A stretch of 64,000 nt of DNA from Actinoplanes nipponensis (GTDB lineage: Bacteria > Actinomycetota > Actinomycetes > Mycobacteriales > Micromonosporaceae): the NCBI RefSeq assembly GCF_016862275.1, contig NZ_BOMQ01000053.1, forward strand, positions 62,001 to 126,000, read 5' to 3'. A program made the translations under genes and the position numbers. Position 1 is the first letter of the stretch. The number at the start of each line of letters is the position of its first letter. The notes under the pieces are model-generated. The model was given only the letters and a program-made list of their open reading frames with translations, made no database searches and was not told where the DNA came from. Of the stretch, positions 18,301 through 30,300 are shown piece after piece.

Positions 18301-21300
18301 TTCCCCCTGGCCGGCCTGAGCCAGTCCGATGTGGACGCGCTCGGGCCGGACGTGACCGACGTGCTGCCGCTGACCCCGCTGCAGGCGGGCCTCTACTTCC
18401 ACGCCACCTACGCGCCCGGCGCCGACCCGTACGTGGTGCAGCAGCTCGTCGAGCTGGCCGGGCCGCTGGACGGCGACCGGCTGCGCCGCGCGGCCGGGGA
18501 GCTGTTCGACCGCCACCCGAACCTGGGCGCCGCGTTCCGCCCGGTCGGCGACGGCGAGGTGCTGGCCGTGCTCGGCGCGCGCCCCGAGCTGCCGTGGCGG
18601 CTGGTGGTCACCGACGACGTGGAGGCCGTGGCCGCCGCCGAGCGCGCCGAGCCGTTCGACCTGGCCCGCCCGCCGGCCCTGCGGTACGCGCTGGTCCGGC
18701 TGGCCGCCGACCGGCACGTGCTCGTGCAGACCGTGCACCACATCGTCGCCGACGGCTGGTCCGTCCCGCTCCTCCTCAACGACCTGCTCGCTCGCTACGC
18801 CGGCCAGGCCCTGCCGCCGGCCCCCGCCTTCCGCGACTTCCTGGCCCGCCGCGGCGCCGGCGACCCGGAGGCGTACGCCCGCCTGCTCGCCGGCCTGGAC
18901 GAGCCGACCCTGCTGGCCCCCGGCGCCGCCGGCCCGGCCGCCCGGGTCTCCGCGACCGTCGACGGCACCGGCCTCCGGGCCGTCGCCCGCACGTACGGCA
19001 TCACCGTCGGCAACGTCCTCGCCGCCGCCTGGGGTGTGCTGCTGGGCCGCGTCACCGGGCGCACCGACGTCGTGTTCGGGCACACGGTCTCGGGTCGCGG
19101 CCTCGACCTGCCCGGCATCGAGGCGATCGCCGGCCTGCTCATCAACACGGTGCCCGCCCGGGTCCGCTGGTCAACCGCCGACCGCCTCGCTGACGTGCTG
19201 CGCGGCTTCGCGGCGGCCCAGCGGGAGGTGGTCGAGCACGAGCAGACCGCGCTGGCCGACGTGCAGCGCCGGATCGGCCGGCCCGAGCTGTTCGACACCC
19301 TCGTGGTGGTCGAGAACTATCCGGCGGCCGCCGCGCCCGCCGGCGGTGACCTGCGGGTCGCCGGGATGCGCGTGATCGAGGCGCCGCACTACCCGGTGAC
19401 GCTGATGGTCAAGCCGGGCGACGCCGTCGCCGTCGACCTCGTCCACCGGCTCGATCCGGAGACCGCCGAGCTGCTGCTGGAGCAGTACGTCCGGGTGCTG
19501 GCCGCGATCGCCGCCGACGCGTCCCGGCCGGTCGCCGCGCTCGACCTGCTCTCCGGGGAGCAGCGGGCCGCCGCGCTCGCCCGGGGCCGGGGCGCGCCCG
19601 CGCTGACCGGCGCCGGCGTGCCCGAGATGATCGCGGCCGTCGACCCCTCCCGAACCGCCGTGCGCGGCGGCGCGGTGGAACTGACCTACGGCGAGCTGTG
19701 GTCGCGCGCCGGGGCGGTGGCGGGCGCCCTGCACGCCGCCGGGGTACGCCGCGGCGACGTCGTCGCGGTCGCCACCCGGCGGACCGCCGAGCTGCCGGTC
19801 GCGCTGCTCGGCGTGCTGCGCGCCGGCGCCGCGTACCTGCCCGTGGACCCGGGGTATCCGGCCGCCCGCATCGAGTTCATGCTGGAGGACGCCGCGCCCG
19901 CCGGCGTGCTCGTGGACGACGCGAGCGCCCGGACCCTGCCGCCGCACGACCGGCCGACCGTCCGGCTCCGGACCGCGCGCGGTGACGCGCCGGCGGTAAC
20001 GATCGAGGGGTCCGACGCGGCGTCGGTGGTCTACACGTCCGGCTCCACCGGGCGGCCCAAGGCCGTCGTCGGCACCCACGCCGGCCTGGCCAACCGCCTG
20101 GCCTGGGCCCGCGACGCCTGGGACGGCCCGGTGCGGGTGGCCAAGAGCTCGATGAGCTTCATCGACGGCACCACCGAGCTGCTCGGCGGCCTGGTCGCGG
20201 GGGCCACCGTGGTGATCGCCGACGAGACCGCGGCGGCCGACGGCGCGGCCCTGGCCCGGCTGGTCGCCGAGTCCGGCGCCACCCAGCTGCTCGCCGTGCC
20301 GAGCCTGGCCGCCGCGCTGGCCGAGACCGCGCCGGAGCGGGTCCGCGGCCTGCGGCGCTGGATCACCAGCGGCGAGGCCCTGGACGCGGGCACCGTCGCC
20401 GCGCTGCGGGCGGCCTCGCCCGGCGCCACGATCGTCAACTCCTACGGCGCGTCCGAGAACACCGGCGACGTGCTGGCCGGCGCGGTCCGGCCCGGGGAGA
20501 CGGTCACCCTGGGCCGGGCAGTCCCGGGGGTACGGGTCCACCTGCTCGACGCCACCCTCGCCCCGGTCGCCCCGGGCGCGGTGGGCGAGATCTACGTCGG
20601 CGGCGTCCAGCTGGCCCGCGGCTATCTGGGCCAGGGCGGCGCCACCGCGGCCCGGTTCGTGGCCGACCCGTTCATCCCTGGCGAGCGGCTCTACCGCACC
20701 GGCGACCTGGGCCGCTGGCTCGGCGACGCGGTGGAGTTCCGCGGGCGCAACGACGACCAGGTCAAGGTCAACGGCCACCGGGTGGAGCTGGCCGAGGTGG
20801 AGGCGGCACTGCTGCGCCGCCTGGGCGTCCGCGAGGCGGTGGCGGTGGCGCGGGACGGCAAGAGCCTGCACTCCTATGTGGTCGGGGAGCGCCTCGACCC
20901 GCCGGGCCTGCTCGCGACCCTGCGGCAGGAGCTGCCCGCGTACCTGGTGCCGGCGACGGTGACCGTGCTGGCCGCCGTACCGCTGCTGCCCAACGGCAAG
21001 CGGGACCGCCGCGCCCTGCCGGACCCGGCCGTGGCCGTGGCCACGCCGCCGCGCACCGCCCGGGAGGCGCTGGTCTGCGCGCGGTTCGCGGCCGTGCTCG
21101 GCGTCGCGTCGGTCGGCGTGCACGACGACTTCTTCGCCGCCGGCGGGGACAGCATCACCGCCATCCGGCTGGTCAACCTGCTCGCCCGGGACGGGATCGC
21201 GGTGTCCACCCAGGACGTCTTCCGCGCCCGGACGGCCGCGGCGATCGCCGCGGCCGGCCAGCAGCCGGCCGCCGAGCCGGAGGCGACCACCGCCGCCGAG

Positions 21301-24300
21301 GTCTGGGAGCTGTCGCCGCTGCAGCAGGGCGTCTACTACCAGGCCACCTTCGCCGAGGGCGCGAGCACCTACATCGCGCAGAACGTCTTCGACCTGGACC
21401 GGCGCATTGACGTGCCGGCGCTGGAGCTGGCGTTCGCGGCGCTGCTCGACCGGCACCCGACCCTGCGGGTGAGCTTCACCGGCGACCCGCGCCCGCGGCA
21501 GGTCGTGCACCCGAGCGTGCCCGCGGCCGTCACCGTGCGCGACGGCGACCCCGAGCTGATCGCCGCCGAGGACCGCGAGCGCCCGTTCGACCTGGACACG
21601 CCGCCGCTGCTGCGGCTCACCGTGGTCCGCCGCCCCGACGGCACCGACCGGCTGCTGCTGACCTGCCACTTCCTGCTCTGGGACGGCTGGTCGCGGGAGC
21701 TGGTGCTGCGCGAGCTGTTCGCCCTGTACGACTCGCGCGGCGAGCACGGCGCGCTGCCGCTGGACGGCCCCCGCTTCACCGACTACCTGGCGTGGATCGC
21801 CGCGCGCGACACCGCCGCCTCGGCCGCCGCCTGGACGGCCGCGCTGGGCGAGCCGACCATCGTGGTCCCGGAGGCCGTGGGCCGCGAGCCGATGGTCTCC
21901 GACCGGATCCTCGCCGCGCTGCCCACCGCGGTGACCACCCGGCTGCACGAGCAGGCGCGCCGGGCCGGCGTCACGCTCAACGCGGTGCTGACCGTCGCGC
22001 TCGGCCTGGTGCTGGGGCACCGCACCGGCCGGACCGACGTCACCTTCGGCACCACCGTCGCCGGGCGCCCCACCGACCTGCCCGGCATCGAGAACGTCAT
22101 CGGCCTGTTCCTCAACACCGTGCCCGCCCGGGTCGCGGCCACCCCCGGCACGCCCGTCGCCGAGCTGGCCCGCCGGGCCCAGCGGGACCGGCTCGACCTG
22201 GCGCCGCACGAGTACCTGGGCCTGGGCGACATCCAGCGCGCGGCCGGCCACGACCAGCTCTTCGACACCCTGTACGTGCTGCAGAACTTCCTCGCCGACG
22301 ACACGTTCGCCGAGCTGGAGGCCGCGCAGGGGATCGTCGACGTCGCGTACACCGACACCACGCACTACCCGCTGACCTGGGTGCTCACCCCGGACGCGAA
22401 CCTGCGGATCAAGCTGGAGTACCGCCCGGACGTCATCACCGCGGCCACCGCGAAGTCCATGGTGGACGATCTGACCCGCGTGCTGCGGGCGCTGGCGGAC
22501 GACCTCTCCGTCGCGGCCGGTGCGGTGCCGCTGGACGCCGCGACCAGCCGGGGCCGGGGCGCCGATGTCCCGGACGTCACCATCGCGGAGATGCTGGCGG
22601 CGCAGGCCCGGAGGACCCCGACGGCGGTCGCGCTCGTCGCGGGCGAGCGGCGCCTGACCTACGCGGAGCTGGACGCGCGGATCGACGCGGTCGCGCGGGG
22701 GCTGGTCGCCCGGGGCGCGGGCCCGGAGCGGATCGTCGCGCTGGCCCTGCCCCGCGGGGTCGACATGGTGGTGGCGCTGTTCGCGGTGCTGCGGGCCGGG
22801 GCGGCGTACCTGCCGCTGGATCGGGACCTGCCGGCCGAGCGGCGACAGCAGATGATCGACGACGCCGCGCCGCTGCTGGTGCTGACCTCGCTGGACGGCC
22901 TCGCGCAGGACGACGGCCCGGCCACCCATCCCGACTTCGCCGGCAACCGGCTGGACCGGCCCGCGTACGTCATCTACACCTCGGGCTCCACCGGGCGGCC
23001 CAAGGGGGTCGTGACGCCGTACCGGGGGCTGACCAACATGCAGCTCAACCACCGGGCCGAGATCTTCGGCCCGACCGTGGCGCGGGCCCGGGCGGCCGGG
23101 GTCGAACGGCTGCGGATCGCGCACACGGTCAGCTTCTCCTTCGACATGTCCTGGGAGGAGCTGCTCTGGCTGGTCGAGGGGCACGAGGTGCACGTCTGCG
23201 ACGAGGAGCTGCGGCGGGACGCCACCGCGCTGGTCGCGTACTGCCACGCGCACGCCATCGACGTGATCAACGTGACGCCGACGTACGCGCACCACCTCTT
23301 CGCCGAGGGCCTGCTCGACGGGCACCGGATGTGGCTGGTGCTGCTGGGCGGCGAGGCCGTCACCGAGGCGGTCTGGTCCCGGCTCGGCGACCCGGCCGGC
23401 CCCACCGGCTACAACCTGTACGGCCCCACCGAGTACACGATCAACACCCTGGGCGCCGGTACGGGCGACAGCACCACCCCCACCGTCGGCCGGCCCATTC
23501 TCAACACCGTCGGTCACGTCCTGGACAGCTGGCTCCGCCCGGTCCCGCCCGGCGTGGTCGGGGAGCTGTACATCGAGGGCGCCGGCCTGGCCCGCGGCTA
23601 CCTGCACGCGCCCGGCCTCACCGCCGCCCGCTTCGTCGCCGGCCCGGGCGGCACCCGGCTCTACCGCACCGGCGACCTGGTGCGCGAACGCCCGGACGGC
23701 AACCTGGACTTCCTCGGCCGCACCGACGACCAGGTGAAGATCCGCGGCTACCGGATCGAGCCGGGCGAGGTGGAGTCCGCGGTCGTGGCCGTGCCGGGCG
23801 TCCGCCAGGCCGCCGTGCTGGCCCGGGACGGCAAGCTGGTCGCCTACCTGGTCGGCGCGGTGGAGCCCGCCCTGGTGAAGTCGGCGCTGACCGAGCGCCT
23901 GCCGTCCTACCTGGTCCCCTCGTTGTACGCCGTCGTGGACGCCCTGCCGCTGACCGTCAACGGCAAGCTGGACACCGCCGCGCTGCCGCCGGGCGCTCCG
24001 GTCATGGCGGCCGTCCGCGGCCCGCGCGACGAGCGCGAGGCCCTGCTCTGCGGCATCTACGCCGACGTGCTCGACCTGCCCGAGGTCGGCCTCGACGACG
24101 ACTTCTTCGCCATCGGCGGCGACAGCATCTCCTCGATCGCGGTCGCCGGCCGGGCCCGCAAGGCCGGCCTGCACGTCACCCCGCGCGACGTGTTCCGCCG
24201 CCGTACGGTCCAGGCGCTCGCCGCCGGCCTGCCCGCGACCACGGTGGCCGTAGCGGCCGACAGCGGCCTCGGCGACGTGCCGCTCACCCCGATGCTCGCC

Positions 24301-27300
24301 GAGACGGTGCGGTCCGCCACGCCGCTGACCCACTTCTACCAGTCGATGGCCTGGCACACGCCGGCCGCGCTGACCCGCGCCCAGCTCGAGACGATCCTGC
24401 AGGCCCTGCTGGACCGGCACGACCTGCTCCGGGCGAGCTTCGACGGCACCCTGCACGTGCCCGCGCCCGGCCTGCGCGCCGGGGGCCTGTTCGCACCCGA
24501 CGAGACCGAGGCGGTCCGCCGGCTGGACCCCGCCCGCGGGATCATGCTGCAGGCCGTCTGGACCGGCCGCCGGCTGACGCTGGTCATCCACCACCTGGTG
24601 ATCGACGGCGTCTCCTGGCGGATCATCACCGGCGACCTGGCCCGGGCGTGGACCGACGTGTCCGCCGGCCGCCCGGTCACCCTCGACGAGGTGGGCGCGT
24701 CCTTCCGCACCTTCGCCGCCGCCGGGGCCGACCATGCCGGGGAGGCCGCCTTCTGGCGCGCCACGCTGGCCGAGCCCGGCCCGGACCTCGGCGACCGGCC
24801 GGTGGACCCGGCGGTCGACACCGCCGCCACGGTCCGCTCGGTCACCGTCAGCCTGCCCGCCGAGGTGGCCGTCCCGCTGCTGACCACCGTGCCCGCCGCG
24901 ATGTTCGGCGGCGTCAACGACGTGCTGCTCACCGCTCTGGCCGTCGCCGTCAACCGCTGGCGCGACGCCGACGGGCCGGTGCTGGTCAGCCTGGAGGGCC
25001 ACGGCCGCACCGGCGAGCTGGACCTGTCCCGCACGGTCGGCTGGTTCACCGCGATCCACCCGGTGCGGCTCGACCCCGGCCCGGCCGGCGACATCGCCGC
25101 CGCCGCCCGGGCGGTCAAGGAACAGCTGCGCGCGGTGCCGGCCGGCGGCATCGGGTACGGCCACCTGCGCTGGCTGCACGAGGAGGATCTGGGTCCGGCG
25201 CCGCAGATCCTCTTCAACTACCTGGGCCGCTTCGGCGCCGGGGACGGCGGCGACTGGAGTCCCGCCGCGCCGCTGCGCGAGGGCGTGGACCCGGCCAACC
25301 CGGCGATGCCGCTGGAGATCAACGCGCACACCACCGGGGACGTCTTCACCGCCACCCTGTCCTGGCCCGCCGGCCTGCTCACGGAGGAGCGGGTCGTCGC
25401 GCTGGGCGAACAGTGGCTGGCCGCGCTGCGCGAGCTGGCCACGGCCGACGTCGGCGGGCACACCCCGGCGGACTTCCCGCTGGTCACGCTGACCCAGGAC
25501 GACGTGGACGCGTTCGCCGACGCCGCCGACGTGCTGCCGCTGCTGCCGCTGCAGGAGGGCATGTACTTCCACGCGGTGACCGCCGAGGTCGACACCTACG
25601 CGGTGCAGCAGATCGCCGAGCTGACCGGCGAGGTCGACCCGGCCCGCCTGCGCCGCGCGGTCGAGGCCGCGGTACGCCGCCACGACGCGCTGCGCGCCTC
25701 CTTCCGCGAGCTGCGCGACGGGCGGATCGTGCAGGTCGTCGCGGCCGACGTGCAGGTGCCGTGGCGCGAGTACGCCGCCGACGGCCCGGAGCGGCTGGCC
25801 GAGATCGCGGCGGCCGAGCTGGCCCAGCCGTTCGACCTGGCCCACCCGCCCGTGCTGCGGTACGCGCTGGTCTCGCTGAGCGCCACCGAGCACCGGCTGA
25901 TCGAGACGATGCACCACATCCTGGCCGACGGCTGGTCGTACCCGCTGGTGTTCTCCGATGTCGTGGCCGCGTACCACGGCCGGGAGCTGCCGGCCCCGGC
26001 CGTGACGTTCCGCGACCACGTCGAGTCCGTCGTCACCCGCGACCGGGACGCCGCGCGCGCCGCCTGGGCCACCGCGCTGGCCGGTGTCGAGCCGACCACG
26101 CTGTACCCGGACATCACCACGGTCTCGCGCCACGACAGCGCCTTCGCCACCTTCACCCGGACCCGCGAGCTGGCCGAGGTGGCCCGGGCGCACGGCGTCA
26201 CCGTGAGCACGCTCGTGCACGGCGCGTGGGGCCTGCTGCTCGGCCGCCTGCTGGGCCGCGACCGGGTGGTGTTCGGCTCGACGGTCTCCGGACGCGGCGG
26301 CGCGCTGCCCGGGGTGGAGTCCGTCGTCGGCCTGCTGATCAACACCGTGCCGGTGCCGATGGCCTGGCGGCCGGACGAGCCGCTGGCCGCCGTGCTGCGC
26401 CGCCTGCAGGAGCAGCAGACCGACGTGCTCGACGTGCAGCAGGTCGGGCTGGCCGAGCTGAACCGGCTGGCCGGGGTCCGCGAGCTGTTCGACTCGATGG
26501 TGGTGGTGGAGAACTTCCCGGCGGTCGCCGGCGGCGATCCGGACGGACTCGGCGTACGCGGCTTCACCGGCACCGATTCGCCGCACTATCCCGTGTCGCT
26601 GGTGGCGTTCCCGGGGGAGACCCTGACGCTGGAGATCAAGTACGACGTCGGCGCCCCGGGCGCGCAGCGGCTCGCCGGCCTGGTGCACCGGATCCTGGAC
26701 CAGTTCGCCGACGGCCTGGACCGCCCGGTGTCCACCCTGGACCTGGGCGCCGTGGTGAGCGACGGCCAGGCCCTGGAGGTCGGCGACAGCACGCTCGATC
26801 TGGTGCTGGACCGGCCGGACGCCGTCGCGGTGACCGCGGGGGACACCACCCTGACCTACGCCGAGCTGGAGGCGCGGTCGAACCGGCTCGCGCACGAGCT
26901 GATCGCCCGGGGCGTGCGGCCGGAGTCCCGGGTCGCGGTCACCCTGCCCCGCGGCGCCGACCTGGTCGTGGCGCTGCTGGCGGTGGTCAAGGCCGGCGGC
27001 TGCTACGTGCCGGTGGACCCCGGCGCCCCGGCCGCCCGGCAGCAGTACATCCTCGGCGACGCGGCGCCGGTCTGCCGGATCGGCGCGGGCGGCCTGCCCG
27101 TCGACGCCCCGGGCCGCCCGGACACCCGGCCGGTCGTGGCGCTGGCCGGCGCCAACGCCGCCTACGTCATCTACACCTCCGGCTCGACCGGCCGGCCCAA
27201 GGGCGTGGTCGTGACGCACCGGGACGTGCTGGCGCTGTTCGCCGCCGCCGAGCGGCACTTCGCCTTCGGCGCGGACGACGTGTGGACCATGTTCCACTCG

Positions 27301-30300
27301 TACGCGTTCGACTTCTCGGTCTGGGAGCTGTGGGGCCCGCTGCTGCACGGTGGCCGGCTCGTCGTCGTCCCGCACGACGTGGCCCGTGACCCGCAACGCT
27401 TCCGGGCGTTGCTGGGCACCGAGGGCGTCACGGTGCTCAGCCAGACGCCGTCCGCGTTCTACCCGCTGATCGAGGCGGACGCGGCCGAGCCGGACCGGCT
27501 GCCGCTGCGGTACGTCGTCTTCGGCGGCGAGGCCCTGGACCTGTCCCGCCTCACCGCCTGGTACGCCCGTAACACCACCCCGCAGCTGGTCAACATGTAC
27601 GGCATCACCGAGACCACCGTGCACGTCTCCTTCCGGGCCCTGCGCCCGGACGACGTGACCGGGCCCAGCGTCATCGGCGCCGCCCTGCCCGGCCTGACCG
27701 TGCACCTGCTTGACGCCTACCTGCAGCCGGTGCCCGAGGGCGTGACCGGCGAGATGTACGTGGCCGGCGCGCAGCTGGCCCGCGGCTACCTGGACCGGCC
27801 GGCGCTGACCGCGTCGCGGTTCGTGGCCAACCCGTTCGGGTCCGGCCGGCTCTACCGCTCCGGCGACCTGGCCCGCCGGGAGCACGGCGAGCTGGTCTAC
27901 CTCGGCCGCTCGGACCACCAGGTGAAGGTTCGCGGCTACCGGATCGAGCCGGGCGAGATCACCGCGGCCCTGCTGGCCCTGGGCGGCGTCTCGGACGCGA
28001 CGGTGACCGTGCGCGACGGCAAGCTGGTCGGCTACCTGGTCGCCCGGGCCGGGACCCGCCCCGACGTCGACGCCGTCCGCGCCCACCTCGCCACCGTGCT
28101 GCCCGACTACATGGTCCCAGCGGCGTTCGTGACGCTGGACGCGCTGCCCCTGACCGTCAACGGCAAGCTCGACCGGGACGCGCTGCCGGCACCCGTCGTC
28201 GCCGTCGCCGAGATGAAAGAGGATGAGCCACCTGCGGTCACCGCGCTGCGCGGGCTGTTCGCCGAGGTGCTGGGGGTCCCGGTGCCGGCCGACGGCGACT
28301 TCTTCGCGCTGGGCGGCGACAGCATCGTGGCCATCCAGCTGGTCAACCGGGCCAAGCGCAGCGGCGTACGGATCTCTCCCCGCGACGTCTTCCTCAAGCG
28401 CACGCCCGCCGCGCTGGCCGCGACCGGGGCCGCGCCGGCCCCGGTGGCGGCGCCGAGCGACGGTATCGGCGAGGTGGCGCTGCTGCCGATCGTGCACCGG
28501 CTGGCCGAGCTGGGCGGCGACATCAACCGCGTGCACCAGTCCGACCTGCTGCGCACCCCGCCGGGGGCGACCGCGGCCCGGCTGCAACGGGCGCTGGACG
28601 CCCTGGTGGAACGGCACGACGCGGTGCGCCTGCGGCTGAGCCGCCCGGCGCCCTGGCTGTGGTCGCAGGAGATCACCGCGACCGGCCGGGTGGCGCTGAC
28701 CACAGTGGACGGCGTCGACCCGGACGTCATCAAGCAGGCGGCCGAGGAGGCCGTCGCGCGACTCGACCCGGACGCCGGACGCGTGCTGGAGGCGGTCTTC
28801 TTCGACGCCGGTCCGCAGGCCCAGGGCCGGCTGCTGCTGGTCGCCCACCATCTGGTGGTCGACGGCGTCTCCTGGTCCATCCTCACCGAGGATCTGCGCC
28901 AGGCGTACGAGGGTCGTGCCCTCGACCCGGTCGGCACCTCGCTGCGGACGTTCGCCCGGCAACTCACCGAGGAGGCCGGCAGCGCGTCCCGGCTGGCCGA
29001 GTTCCCGCGCTGGCAGCAGGTCCTCGCCCCCGGCGGCGAGCTGGTGCCGGGCGCGCCGGCGGCCGGGCCGGTCCGCGACCACGAGCTGCGCGTGCCGGTG
29101 GACCCGGCCCTGCTCGGCGGGGACGTGACCGGCAAGCTGCTCGCCGCGCTGCACACCGCGGTCAACCGCTGGCGGGGCGCCGAGGCCGACCTCGTGATCG
29201 ACCTGGAACGGCACGGCCGCGAGCCGATCGGCGACGCGGATCTGTCCCGTACCGTCGGCTGGTTCACCGCGATCTCCCCGGTCCGGCTGCCCGCGACGGC
29301 CCCCGCGGACGACGGCCTCGGCTTCGGCCTGCTGCGCTACGTCAACCCGCGCTCGGCCGCCGCGCTGGCCCGGCTCGGCGCCCCGCAGGTGCTCTTCAAC
29401 TACCTGGGCCGCTTCACCGAAGACACCACGGACTGGTCCCCGGCCGACGAGGACATCCGGGTACGGACCGAGGCCGGGACGCCGTACCTGTTGGAGGTGA
29501 ACGTCTGGATCCGCGGCCGGGAGCTGCACGCGGTCCTCACCTACGCCGACGAGGGCCTCGGGCTGGACGCCACCCGGACGATCGCCGACGGCTGGGCGGC
29601 GGCGCTGGCGCCGGCCGAGCAGCAGTGGCCGCTGTCGCCGTTGCAGGACGGCCTGTTCTTCCAGGCCAAGCTGGCCGGGGCGGCCGACGTCTACGTCGCA
29701 CAGAACGCCTTCGACGTCGGCTACCGGCTCGACGTGCCCGCGCTGGAACGCGCCTTCGCGGCCGTGCTGGCGGCTCATCCGGCGACCCGGCTGGGCTTCA
29801 CCGACGAGGGCCGGGACAAGGCGGTCGCGATCCTGGGCACCGAGGTCCCGGCGGTCGTCGAGGTCGTCGAGGCCGGCCCGGACCGGCTCGACGAGATCAT
29901 GGCGGCCGACCGGGCCCGCCCGTTCGACCTGGCGCGACCGCCGCTGGCCCGGCTCACCGTGGTCCGGCTGCCCGGCGGCCGGGACCGCCTGCTGTTCACC
30001 TACCACCTGCTGCTCTGGGACGGCTGGTCCCGCGAGCTGGTGCTGCGCGACCTGTTCGGCGCGTACGCGGGCCGTCCCGTCGCGCCGCGCAAGGCCGCCT
30101 TCACCGACTACCTCGACTGGCTGAGGGAGCAGGACACCGCGGCCTCGGCCCGCGCCTGGGCGGACCGGCTCGGCGAGCCGACCATCCTGTACCCGGCCGC
30201 CGCGGGCACCCGGCCGGTGCTGGCCACCAGCCTCGCCCTGCGGCTCACCGAGGCGCAGACGGCCCGGCTCACCGAGCAGGCCCGGGCCGCCGGGGTCACC